Assembly: GCA_946699065.1 (NCBI GenBank)
Contig: CAMPDV010000121.1
Location: forward strand, 310,001-374,000
DNA length: 64,000 bases
Direction: 5' to 3'
From: Loxodes magnus
Lineage: Eukaryota > Ciliophora > Karyorelictea > Loxodida > Loxodidae
The position numbers were made by a program, and so were the translations under genes. Within the stretch, counting starts at the first letter, position 1. Each line of letters starts with the position of its first letter. This document shows positions 35,697-49,199 of the stretch, in pieces. The notes beneath the pieces were generated by a model that was given only the letters and a program-made list of their open reading frames with translations, was not told where the DNA came from and ran no database searches.

Positions 35697-38600
35697 TAAA
35701 TGAATTTATTATCACTTTTATTATATTTAAAGCATATCATATTCCATTCTGTTCTTTATGTATAACTTTAAATAACTAAAGCTGTATCTTTAAGCAATTT
35801 TATTTAAGTTTTAGTAGATTTTTCTAAATATACCAATAATATAAAGAATAAATTAGCTGGTATATAACATAGCAACAAGTTAAAAGTTAATAGTCAGAAA
35901 CTGCTTTAAGTACATACAATCTTATAAAATGTATAATGATATAAATTAAGCTTTATATCAAATTTAGATGATTATACTATAAGACTAAAAAGGCTAATAG
36001 TACTTGCTATAAGATTAAGAAAATCTTTTAATAATTATTCTAACTAAACCCTGCTTTATAAATATTCGCTTAGGAGTCTTATTTGCTTCTAATATCACTA
36101 TTATTAGATAGATTAAGATGTCAAATTAATACGTTTTAGTTTCATTTTAATTTAAGTTTAGAAAAGTAAAATTGAGTAAGGTTATTAATTTGCTAAAGGA
36201 TTTATAGCTTATAAAGTAAAACCTTTAAATATCACTTTAATAGTGTGCTTACCTTTATTTTATAGATTAGTTTGCTAATTTTTAATTATTGGCTTTTAAA
36301 ACCTTGCTGCTAGTTCTAGCTTCTCTATAGAATCATAAACCTCATTTTTTAAAGATTATTTAAACTATAAGTATATGATATACGTAATATCGACTTTAAG
36401 AGTGTATTTAGTAGTAATAAAGTAATAAAAATTTATATATAGAACTAGAAATAACTAAAGTCAAGGAAGATTAGTATCTAAGCATATAACTAAGTTAATA
36501 TCTCTTCATTTAAATTTATTTTTAAACTCTCAAGACTTAATCTTTACCTTTTTTATAGCTTTTAAAAGTTAAACTTTTTTAAAAATATAAAAATAAAAGA
36601 AAACTGGAAAATCTATAAATAATAGTAAACAGAAATAAAATTAGTTAATAAAGTAGATTTTAAGCTGTTTAAATACTGACAAAAACAAAAGAAATGATTG
36701 AAAATATTTAGAAATACACAACAAAGCTTTAGAGAAGGACTTAATAGTTATGACTAAAAGTATATTAGAATTTTAATTTAAGATTTTAATCTGGAATGCT
36801 AGAAGCAAAAGTACATAATTTAAACAGTTTTAAAGTTATTAAATATTAATAAGCTTAATATATTTATTTCTTCAATGTTCTATAAATGATATAAGAAATT
36901 AATTTTGAGAATGTTTTTATATTATTATCTAAAATATAACAATTTAAAGTTATGAATATATACTAAATAGAATCATTGCTAATTTAAAATATATAGAGAC
37001 TCAACTGCTTATTTTTTAAAGTATTATTAATAATTTTTGTTAAATTTAAGAGCTTTCTATTATAATGAAAGAAAAGCATGAAATATTTAATAATTAAAGA
37101 TAGTTAGTAAATAATCTAAGTTAACTTTACAGATAGTAGGATAGACTATTCAGTAAAATAAGGATAAGTTTTTTAATAATCTTTATTTTGCTTTTATCAT
37201 ATATTTTATATCTTTCTAGATCTTATCAAATTCTTTATTATATCCTTTATTTTTCAATCTTTAATCCTTTGACTTAATTGCAAAATTAGCTAAATTTACT
37301 CATTATATTTTTAGCATAACTAATTAAAATAACTTCCTGCTTTTATTTAGTTAATTTCTAAATTTCTTTAAAATTTCCTAATGATATTCTACATTCCAAC
37401 TTAAAAAGAGGAAAGTGAATATACGACTAATATTATTTAAACTTAAATATGAAATGATTTGCTGAAATAAGATAAATTAATTTTTATTATTTCAGTAAAA
37501 TGCTTATTTAATTACTGTTGCATATGAATGAATTCTACTATTAGCAAAAGTAAAAATCAAAGTCTTCTAAAATTCCTTTTGTATAGATCATTTTCGCTTT
37601 ATTTGATTTGATATCAAGCAAGCAAATTAATCTTATCTTAATCTAATTACTTTTAGCATAAACTACGCAAAATATTTAAAAATAAAGATAACATAGAAAT
37701 TCTAAAAGTATGAGGAATTTATTAAATATTAATAAGGAATAACTAGGATGACATAAAAGGAGATTGAATGGCAATGTTAATAATGATAAATCTTAAGATT
37801 TATTAACTAAACAATTAGTTTTACATATCCTTTATACTTTTCATTTATTTAGTACCATTTAACTTTATTATATTACCAATTGTTACCTAAGCCCTTTATA
37901 TCCTTGCTTATAAATTTGCAGACTCCAATAATTTCCCATTCCAAATTAAGAGAAGTTATCTGAGAATAATTAAAACTTACATCTTATATAGATAATTCAC
38001 TTTTTGTGATAGATAAGATTTTAATTATAAGTTAAAGAGGGTTTTTTATAAAATAATTCTATAGAAATGTATATATTTCAAAAACAAGTATTTGAAGAAT
38101 TACTAGCATTACTTTCTTTGAAAGCAGACAATTATAATATGTACATAAATATACAATTAGCTACTTATTATATTCTGAAAAATTTGTTTCATTGTAATCA
38201 AATCATTTAACTTTATTCTCATTCCCAACTATCGTTTTTCAAAGAAATAACTTAGTTAGCTTCTACAAGTTAAAAGTTCTAGCTCTCGAATTATTTAATT
38301 TTTTACGCTAAAAAGGTTTATATTGAAGATTAGTGAATTCAATTAATCCTAATTTATTCGTATAATGGAGTAAGTTTTTGATAAACTGCTAAAAGTAATA
38401 TTGCTTTTAAGCATAAAAAGTGCCAGATTAATTATACGTTCAAAGGTAAATTAATTCTTACTAATCTGAAGTATATTTTGAAGCTTCATTGTTAAGGATA
38501 ATAATAAAAAGAGATTAAATCTAAGAAATCATATATAGTAGAAGAGATTTTTCTAAAATACTTAAATAAAACTCTAGGCAGAGTCTTAAAAAGCAATATG

Positions 38601-40302
38601 AAAGTTTAAGAGATGAAGGTAGAAAAAAAGAAGAATGAAGAAACTTTATGATAAATTAATGACATTATAAAATACTTATAGTGTATTAATTATCTTTTTT
38701 AAGTTAGAAGCTTCTTTTTTATTTTTAATATAGTTAGTCGTTATTATATAGACAATTATAGAAGTTAGCAGCTAACAAAATACTTTATGTTACCAAGAAA
38801 TAAAAAATATATGATAAAATAAAAAGAAAAAATGATTAATATTTACATCGATAAGGGGTGTCAGGATAATAAAATATTACAGGAACTTCCGAAGGAGAAA
38901 AATTTATTTTATTTCCTATGTAAAATAATTAAAAAATCGTTTTATTAATAATAATTAAAAAGTGTAGACAATTTTTTATGATAAATGGATATAATAATAT
39001 TTTTAAATTAAAATTAAATCAAATACTGAAATAAAAAATAGTAAGTGTAAGATACAAAATTATTGATTAAAATATGAAAATTATAGGAAAATTTTAAAGT
39101 AGCAGGAAGAATTATTTATTCATAACAAATGAAAAGCAATTTCAAAAAAAGTAGAATATTAGGTGCAACTTTTTTGTTGAAGAATCTAATATCTGACCAT
39201 TGAAAAAAATTCTTAAAACTCATTAAGATGTCAAGAAAAGTATAATCTTCTTCTTTGTTCAAAGATATAGAAATTTGCATACCTTTTTATGACCAATAAA
39301 CAATTTTTTTATAAATAAAATTTAATTTGGTTCGCATCCTAAAGATATTAAAACTTTTAGATTTTAAATGGCAGCAAATTGAAGAAAATTTGAAAATTTA
39401 TTAAAGCCAAGAATCCAAAAAATAATGTTTGCTGTTTAGGTTAGATAAATGAAGGCAAAATTAGTCAAAATAAAATTAACAAAGAAGTATGTTAAAGCTT
39501 TAACATCAATAATATTTATATCCCTATTTTTAATCTTACAATTAAATAATTTTTCAATTATAAAGAAGTAAATTGCTATCTTTAAGTTAATTAGCAACAT
39601 CTTAGGTTAGGAAGTTTTAATTATCTTGTTTCATTGAACCATAAAGATTAATATGCCTAAATCTATAAATAAAATTAGCAATAATTATTTATTTTTATTC
39701 AATCTTTTAAGCAAAATTTAAGAGAATTTAGAATTTCAATTTTTATTTTTCAAAGTAAATCTTCTTTTATAACTACTACTTTAGTAATCAACTTAATATA
39801 ATATTTATTTCTTTATTAAATTTACACAATGCTAATCTCTTTTATTTACTTAGTTTTAAGACTGAAATTAATTAATAAAATTATGAAAAATTATAGTTAT
39901 TTAATCCATTAAAATTTTTCAAAAGTAAGGAGACTGCAAGAGTATGAATTTCTTAATTCTGAATTTTAAAAAGTGATGAGAATAAGAAATAATTGTGCTG
40001 AAAATATCATAAAACTAAATTAAGTTTAAATCTTGAAAATTCTAAAGATCTATGAAAGCAATTTTTTGTATAATATAGGCTCTTAATAAATAGTTTAATA
40101 CTAATATTGTGAAAAACAATCAGTTAACTAAATTTAGATTATCATATATATTTCTCTTTACTTTTTTATTTGTTTTTATCTTAAATTTGAACGAATTCTT
40201 AAATTAAAATTACTTTAAAAGCTATTTAAATGTTGATTATCATCTTTAGTTAACTTAAAAGTTTTGTACTTTATTGTTTCTCTTAATCATTTTTATAAAA
40301 AT
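35697..40302. other. AT-rich spacer with a diverged U stretch near 36.3 kb
   Basis: About 36290-36480 resembles 16740-16940 of the U head block in the same orientation relative to the START gene, so this spacer probably holds an old U copy. From ~36500 to 40302 I recognise no gene, HTH copy, gag-like element or structured RNA. Confidence 0.45.
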
Positions 40303-43300
40303 ATGCTAGCCTTTTTATTGCTTTTATGAGTATTACCTGGATCTTGAAATCTAAATGCATTATTCGCTTCGAGTCCTTTCAGTTATTAGCCTGACTATAT
40401 GTTTAGAGCTCTTTAGCAAATAGTTCTAACAAACCAATTCGATTTCTTGCTCGAGTATGCTAATTTTTCTAAATAGATGGAAATTAAAATGTCTATCAGT
40501 ATTATGAATAAAACTTAGCTGGTAATAGACTATACTTAGAAAATAGAATTTAGCAATCTTTTTTCAAACCTTTGTGAAGAAAGAAATATCATTCATTTTA
40601 TCATTGACAAAGTGCAAGATTATGACGTTCTACCTGGTTCATTTACATATTTCATTATTCCATAGAACTAACAAATTGCTGATTGTATTGCTAACTTTAT
40701 CCTTCATTTTGGGTATACTGACTTAGGGTATTTACTAGATCTTAATCAGTAAGAAGATTCTAATTTAATAAAAGAAAATTTTGGCTAAACCAGGTTATAT
40801 TAAATACTTAGCAAAGAAAATTATGAGTTTTTAGATCAGATCATACCTTCATTCTCTAAAATGAAAGGAATAAAGTTTTATTATTTAGCATTAGAGCAAT
40901 AACTTACATGGTGATTGAAACTTTCTTCTAATACCAAAATTTATGGTTCTGGTTATGTTCATATTTTAAGCTTTAGAGCCACTTGAATTTTAATATAGAT
41001 TAGCAATTTAATAGATGGACTTATAGGGTTTAACTTTGGATAGAAGATAACATAGTCTGAACTAGAGTATCAAATTTACTGCTTGGAACTATCATTAAAA
41101 CATCTAACCGACTGAATTAAGTATTATTAATCATCTACTGGATCATAAATAAACTACGCAATTAAGTAAAAGCTATATCAAGGTTATAGTTTAGTTCCTG
41201 TAAATTTTTAAGTTCTAAATACCTAGAAAGGTAAAATAGAAGTAGTAGGATATTTAAACTAAACTCATTTTATTTAAACTAAATAAATCATATGACCTGG
41301 GAATACTACTGAAGTTCCTTAAAGCTCTTGAATTGACATTCCTATAAGTGTAAACTAAGACTTTTATAATCCAGATGGTTCTTTGATTCCTTATTTGAAT
41401 AATTATTATAATGGTAGAGATTTTGGATTTTATTATGTAGACTCGCATCCTGAAATTTTGCCATATTACAAATTCAAAAAAGTAGACGTTTATTTTGGAG
41501 CTTTAGTTTATGATCGTGATTATGTTTTAAAAGAGCTATCTCTTAAATAGGATAGTTTAGGTATAATGCTATTTTCATCTATAGGAAGTAGCTAAACTTT
41601 GTCGATGTTAGATCTTTTTAAAGAAATCTAGCTAAATATTCAAGTTTGCTCAGGGTCTAACAGAGGATCACCCTTAGGAAATAACTAAAAATATCCTAAT
41701 TATATAAGAACTTCTATAGATGCTTAGTTTGAAGGATAAGTTTTAGCCACTACCAGCTTCAAAGAAAAATGAATGAACGTAGGATTAGTCTATGGTAACA
41801 ATGCTTTAGCGATAGGATTATGATCTAGCTTCAATAAAACTGCTTAAAATTTTGGTATTAAATTTGTAAATAACATTACATAAATTCCAGAAACAGTTGT
41901 AGGAAGTAATGGAAGTGATTGGCATTATATAATAGAAGAAATTTATAAAAAAAGTAGAGTTATTTTCATTTTCCATTATGAAACTGATACTTAAATCATT
42001 ATAGAGTATCTTTATGATATTGGAGCCAGAGGTGGAGATATAGAAGTTATCGGAAATAATTGGCTAAGCGAATCTTTCATTACAAGTAGTGCCAATCCAT
42101 ATAAAATATAAGAAGTTATTAAAGGAACATTTTAGTTCTTTAGTTAGGGCTGAGCAGGAGACTATGGATAACAAATTAAGAAAGAGCTTGAAGAATGATA
42201 GGGAAAAGAAGCAGCATAGTAAAGTTCTTAAGAGTTTGATGTTGTATTGTTAGTAACTTAAGCTTTAAAAACAATTATTTAAGAAGGTAGAGACTATACT
42301 TAATATCTAGCTATTGTAAATCAAATGCGTCAAGAAAGAATTATAGGAGCATCAGGAAAAATATCCTTCGTGTAAGGAACAAACAATAGAGAGCCTTTAC
42401 CTTAAGAAATCTTTAATTATAGAAAGAATGAAACAGGTTAATGGTAAATAGAAAAAATAGGAGTCTATTGCTTATAATGTGATATCATCTTTAATTTTTA
42501 CAAGCCTATTATGTGAGGAGATGGATCTGAAAATGTGGATTGACCAGATCATTGAATTCTAAGTTGTCCTTACAAAGAATCTCAAAGAAAAGATTTTAAA
42601 AAGGGTGAAATAGTAGCTTTTGTAGTAATTTCAATATTCATACTTTTCACTATTGCAAGCTCGTTTTTAAGGTTTAAAATATGAGCGAATAAACGATTTG
42701 ATTAGCTTATGGATTCAGTTTATGTAACAGTATATGATTTTATATAGGAGCTAGTACTAGTTTATTTCACTATTTCAGTAATAGCATGTGGTCCTGGTAT
42801 AGATTCTTATTTAGACTAAGCTAAAATAATAAAAGAATTTATTTTGATGGATTTTGCAAAAATGTTTAATATAGATGACAGTTAATACTATTGGTCCTAA
42901 TACTTATGAAGTATCATATCTTACATATGAATACTCTTATTGTTTTTTGTTGTTACTAAAAGTGAGTTTTCTAGTAACATTTTATTGAGGACTATTGGAA
43001 GTATAGCTTATTATTTATGTCCTATAATAAACAATTTTTTAATAATACCAGCTGTTTATAATCTTTTAGATGCTTTTATTTGTCTTTAAGCATGAGAGAT
43101 AAACTTAAATTCTAATTTATAGTTTAAAGACTCATTTTCATTTAGGAGCTGCTGAATACCATGTTGGTAAGATTCTCATAAAATATCAGTTATACTATCA
43201 ACAATAGGATTATTTTCATTTATTCCAACTATAATAATATTTAGACCAGTTTGGTAAGATTTGCAAATGAGTGTAAATAGATTGAAGTTTAAACCTTAAT

Positions 43301-44067
43301 TTTTGGTATTACTAAGCCTTTACTAGATTATAATAGCTTGCATTGAGAAATATAAGCATGCAAATGAAATATTTCATTCTTTTATCTATTTATTTGCTAG
43401 TATTTCTTTCACTTACATTACTTATAAACTAAGACCTTGTGCGTATGAAAAGATTAACTAAGTATTTTTAATACTCAATATAGAGATTTTAACATTTGGA
43501 CTTTTAGGAATAATATGAGCATTTTTAAAACCTGACTAAAATATAATATGCACAGCTGTTTTAATGATAGGTTCATTTCTGATATTGATATATGGATGGA
43601 TTAAAGCTAGAAGATAAACAAATTTACTATGGAGACTAAATTAAGATCATTCATACTTGTTTAGATGGGCTTTTCAGTTTAAGTAAAAATCATAAAATAT
43701 CGAAAAGCATATCTTAGAGTAGTAAGAAAAGTTACAAATGAGATTATTTCTAGCTTAAACACTAATAAATTCTCCTGAATATCTAACAAAAATTCATTCG
43801 ATAGATGAATTTAACTAATAGTTTAACCTCTTTCGATAAAGCTAAAGATTTAATTAAGATTCTGGTTATGCACTTGTTTAAGTTGATTCAAATGTAGAAG
43901 AAAATGATTAAGTAGAGGAGAATAAGGGGGATTTGATAGAAAAGAGTCTTTATATAAACAAGAACTAGACTTTAACATAACTAGATTTAACTTAGGTAAC
44001 TAATAATATTTAGAATTAAAATTAACGCTCACAGCTACAGAATATGCAAATGGATGATATTCAGTGA
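40303..44067 (+). CDS. Receptor-like multi-TM protein with ANF-receptor ectodomain, paralog C
   Basis: The frame is 1254 residues from ATG 40303 to TGA 44065-44067, the same end point as paralog A. The signal peptide MLAFLLLLWVLPGS contains a TGA-encoded Trp. Residues up to ~285 differ strongly from paralog B. From GYSLVPVNFQVLNTQKG onward the protein is almost identical to B through the ANF-like region and membrane spans. After the eighth span the tail switches to an A-like version. The pattern is a mosaic, most simply explained by gene conversion between array members. The 3' flank (44068-45080) is shared with A. No intron or frameshift was found. Confidence 0.85.
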
Positions 44068-46029
44068 TAAATTGAAGTTTTTTCATTTAATTTTAACTTT
44101 TTAATTATAGCTTAAATTTAAAGACTAATTGTTAATACTCCTTTAAAAATAGTTGTTTATATTTTATAACTAAAGCAAGTTTACTATATTGCTTTATAAT
44201 ATATATATTATTTATCTATTTAGTTAGTATATCTTTTAAATAACTTTCAAACATTAATTAGGCTCTATAAGTCAAATCTCATATTATGAAATTTTGCTAA
44301 TATGATAACAATTATTTAAAGCTAAAGTATTCATACTTCAGATTAAAAGATACAAAGCATAATAGATTCTCTTAGTTTTAATATTTACTGTTTTAGTTAA
44401 AGACTTTTAGTGCTAATTTCTTCTTATAATGTAATATTATAATCAACCATCTACTAAATAGCTTAGCTACAGTTAACTTTTAATGTATTTAAATAAGGAT
44501 AAGTTAATTGTTTGCTTATAATAGACTTTAGCTTTTAGTTATTTATAGTAATTTTATATTAAAGTATTTTAATTACCTTTAACAAATATTCTAAGCTTAT
44601 TCATTTACTACGATTTTATACCTTAGTATGAATTCTTGTTGGGGAAAATGAGAAATAGAAATTAATTTAAAATAAACTTTTCTGGTAACTATTAAATAAA
44701 AATAGTGCTTATTTGAAATAGTTAAATTAAGCTAATAATACACAAGAAGGTAGAATTAAGATTATGACATTTATTTGTTTCTAACTATATTTTTTAACTT
44801 TTAGTATAAAACCTGCACATAATTAATTAGCTAAGATACACTAATATAAGCTAGAATTTTAAATTCTGAACACATTTCTTAAATTTTTATTTAAAGTAGC
44901 TATTTTAAATTTAATAACTAATTTTTTCTTTCAGATTTATTTCTAAAATTTCTGATTTAACTTGAATTTATTAAAAAGAACAATCACAGAAAGTAAGAAA
45001 AGCACCTTGAATTACAAAATAGAAAAGATTAATAATTTTATTTTTTCATAAGATATAAATAGTTTAAATCCATAGATTAAATATTTTAGATGTAGAATGT
45101 GCAAATTATATATTTCAGTTGCCTCTAAGATCTACTCTTAAAATTATTAAATCTAGCTAATCCCAAATCTTAACTTTAAATCATAAAATTTATATTAATC
45201 TGAAAATTATGAATTTTCATATTCTATATTCAGGTCAAGAAATGAGTATTATACATTAGATTCAAACATAAATTTTATTATCTAAATTTAATTAATAACA
45301 AAGGAAGAAATTTATACTAAATATAGTAAAGTTATACAATTGTAGCCATTAATATTATATATAGATAAAAGATAGAAATATAACTATATTACATTGTAGT
45401 AATAAATAAATTTAACTTAAAGTATATTATATTTTAAGCTTATTAAATTTTTAGTTTATTTTTATTATTATTTATAAACATATTTTTTATTTACTCTTAT
45501 TGAAACTTCTCATTTTCACCTTCCCAAATCTAATTAAATTGCTTATTTTAAGCAAATGTTACTTTTTCATGTTGTTTTAATAGATTTTTATCTATCATTT
45601 ATTAATTTAAAAATTAATTATTCTTCTTAATCAAGTATATCTCTTTTAAATTTTGCAAAAATTTTTGAGGGTTTTATGAGTATTCTAATGAGATTTATAG
45701 TTCAAGTTTTCTTAGATTAAAGGTAATTATTTAATATTAGTTCATAAAGAATAATTCCTTACTTCAGTTTTGATATTCCTGCTAAAAAGGTCAATTTCTT
45801 CATCAATTAAATAATTTCAAAGTCTTTCATTATTTTGAGTTATTTTATCATCTTAGTATAAATTAATATATTAGTTATTTTCTTATAAATTGCTAGAATT
45901 AATTGTTAAATAGGTCTATATGTCCTAAAGAACTAAATTTTCTTTTATATTTCATTGTTTTAGCTTATTTTTATACCAGAGCCTTAGTTACTATTTTATT
46001 TTTTTATTTTCTAAAGTCTTTAAAGCAAA
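44068..46029. other. 3' flank of receptor C and spacer
   Basis: 44068-45080 is homologous to 2000-3060 behind paralog A. The rest, up to the tail end of the inverted U copy at ~46030, shows nothing recognisable. Confidence 0.45.
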
Positions 46030-46654
46030 ATTAGTTTTACAATCTAATATATATTATGTATTTTATACCAGCAAAAAGTATTTATATTTTGGATTTTAAA
46101 CTAAAAAAAATTGATCTTGTTGTTTAACTTTTTTTATTCCTTAAAGTAAAACCTACTTCCCATCGTTTGAAGAAAAAAAAATTAAAATTTCTTTCAATAA
46201 AACTAGAAAAAATTGGTTATTCTTGGATGAGAAAGATAATTAAAAATTAAATTGCATTAAGGAATTTCCTGAAGAGTTTATTCACTTGATATTCTAATTA
46301 ACTTTAATTTAATCTATTTAAGTTTGCTAAATGTATATATCAAAAAATTAGCGATAAATTACAGATAAAAGTATGAAATATAGCTAAATGTACTTCTGAA
46401 ATAATCCTACTATTATATTTTTCTATCAAATAGCATAGATTTAAATAATACTTTTCTTAATATTATTTTAAAATAAAACTAAATGAGACTACTAATTATA
46501 AATCTGAAGGAATGTGCTAAATAATATAAAACTTAGTTTAAATTATAGGACTCATTTTAGAATTTTAATAATATAAAAATACAATAGCTCTAATACTAAA
46601 ATATCTTATTTCTTTAAAAGCTTAATTTAAAATGTATTTCTATGTATTATTGCT

Positions 46655-46747
46655 ATAGTGGAAGTTATTAATCATTAATCATTAAAATAATTATTCGCTC
46701 TTTTGCTTAATTGAAGTTTAAATTTATGAATCATAGTGGAAGTAATT
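46655..46747 (-). mobile_element. 5'-truncated G1-family insertion
   Basis: About 67 bases matching the 3' end of G1 are flanked by atagtggaagt (46655-46665 and 46733-46743; extending imperfectly to ~15 bp). The homologous site in the other U copy (around 9403-9413) has a single copy and no insert. The 3' end is lengthened by repeated ATGATTA units. Truncation at the 5' end plus a tail and duplication is the signature of target-primed reverse transcription. Confidence 0.75.
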
Positions 46748-47426
46748 AATTAAAATTGTGTGAAAGGTTTTGTTTCACTTTTGTAATAACTTATATTAGA
46801 CAATCAAAATATTTCCTAAGAGTTAAAAACTTAAGTTAAATTATTATTTTTCAAAAATTCCTAAGCATAACTTTATATTTACTAGCTATTAATTTTAATA
46901 AAAAAAGGAGAGCTTAAAAGAAAAGAAATGCTAATGGTAAATAATCTAGAATATGGATCACATAAATAAGTATATAATACTAAATAATAAATATATAAGA
47001 CTACTAGCAATGTGCTAGTTTTCTATATAAAATTCTTAATTTTAAGAGATAATAATTTAACATATTAAGAGTTAAAATATTAAATTAGTTAGCATTAATT
47101 TTAATACTTTTAAAATTATCAATCTTTTGCATTATATAAATTTAGCTAATGCTATTTAGCCTTTTTTCTATTAATTATATAAGATTTAAGATTTTTTTAA
47201 AATAATAAAAATTACATAAAGAGTTAATTATAAATAAGTGATTAAATAGCTTAAATTAATACTTGTACTTAGTATAAAATAATTTATAGTAAAGTATAGA
47301 AATTATTAAGTCTATGCTTGATTATTATTTTAGCCTGCGCAATTTTTAAGAATTAGCAGATATTAAGAGGAATTTAAATATATCAAACATTGTTAGATTA
47401 AAAAAATTAAATCATTAATTAATTAA

Positions 47427-49190
47427 TCAAAATTCAGCCTGAGAATCTGATCTTGATAAACTGATTTTACTCTGTTATTAGACATTTATATTTTCTTCTC
47501 TATTTTATTAAGCAAAAAATTATCTTATAGCAACTTCAGACCTTCTTCGTATTAACTTTTGCTTAATTATTTTTTTTATCAATTTTAAAATCTGGATTTT
47601 CTTCATCATTCTCCTTTTCTCATTAGTTTAAAATATTTTAAGATATATTAAATTAAATTGAGACTTTGTAATAGTCATATTCATATTCTGCTAGCTTTTA
47701 GAGGATTTCTTTTTTTATTTTAAATTATACTAATTAAAATTTTCGTATTTTGTAGGCTTTATAAGTTTTGCACTCTATTTGACTTATTCTTCTTTATTTA
47801 ATCTTTAACCTAAGAAGTGTAAATTCCTAATTTTTTGGCAATCTCTTCTACTGTTTTTCCTTATTTTTGAAGTTAAGTAATAATTTAATTAGCTTTAGAT
47901 GTTGTCTAGTAAATAAGAGCTATGTTTTTCTACTTCAACCTATTTTGCTTACTTTTTATTCAAATTTTACTAAGTTTTTTTCTGTTTTAAAAGGAAATTT
48001 TTTCGTTATTTAGCGATTGCTTTTTTCTTTATTTAAATCTTAAAGTATTTATTTTAAATCCTATTCGCTTATTTCAACTGCTTTAGTTTCTACATACTCT
48101 TAATTAATTTTTTTGGCATTAGTTTAATTAAATGTTTTACTATCTATGAATGACAGATTATCCATATCTTGCTCTAAATTTAACTAAAATTTCTCTTTAA
48201 TAGAGCCATTTTTTGGTAGTACTTTTTCACTTGTGGCGAATAATAACTTCTTTGCTTGTTTAAATTTATGTAGCTTTACATTCATTTTTATAGCTCTATT
48301 CCATTAAACTGCCGAGTTTTGTAGTAAAAATTATTAAGCTTTAGCATTTTTTATGATGCTAGCCCTAGCTGAATATTAAGGATGCTAATTTACAAATTTT
48401 ACTCCTTTAACAATATCTGTTAAATCTATTTTACAGATTATCCTTCTTAGTATAATTCTTTTATTTTTTCGATTTAAGCCTGAAATTTGAATGGAAACTC
48501 CCTTTTTTAGTAGTTCTGGATCTTTTTATATTATTTTATTCAGAATTTTATAAGTTCTTTAAGTACATTATATTAAAAGGCTATTTCGCTTATATTTTTC
48601 CCTTGATTACATTTCTCTATTATTTTCAGTTTTTCTTCATATGTAAATTTTAGTTAAAAATTATGTTTCTTATTCAAACTCAATTCATATTAATTTTGCT
48701 ATTCTTCCTAGTTATTTTCCAACTCTTTTGGAGTCAAGATATCTTAGACTTTTATATCTTGATTATCAAATATATTTTAAAAGCCTCAATTACCTTCGTT
48801 TTCAGTGCATTCAACCAATTTATCTATTATTTGCTTTTCTAATATCTCAGTTTCTTCTTTATCCTAACTATTCTTTTAATTATTTTGCATTAAATGCTTC
48901 TAAAGTTATTCAGCTTTATTGATGGATTTAATAGAAGTTGCATATATTTTTTTTATTTATTCAGGAGTAAGATTTTCTGAATCAAGCATAAACTGCAAGA
49001 AGAATTTGTTAAACATAAGCATTTATGAAGCTTCATCTAAGGTAATTTACTTGATTGTTTCTATAAGCAGAATTTTAACTTGTTAGAACATTTGCTTTCC
49101 AAAGAGAAGATTTAAAATCTTTTCTTATAAATCTTATTAATTCCCACCAAAAACTTGAAGCATCCAATCATATCCAAAATTATAGATAAT
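47427..49190 (-). pseudogene. Multi-HTH protein, decayed inverted copy
   Basis: The minus-strand homolog of 6632-8713 ends at the equivalent TGA (47429-47427). It has lost about 200 bp corresponding to HTH unit 3 (junction near 48170), with the two sides in different frames. It carries further small indels around 48220-48260, and the first ATG is not kept. The remaining units 1, 2 and 4-7 are still recognisable. An ATG frame on the plus strand at 48728-48922 is only the antisense of this gene. Confidence 0.8.
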
Positions 49191-49199
49191 AGAGCCATA

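Noticed and set aside
48728..48922. 64-codon ATG frame on the plus strand, and its counterparts on the minus strand at 7026-7220 and 21387-21581
   Set aside because: They are antisense to the multi-HTH gene copies; their conservation is explained by that gene.
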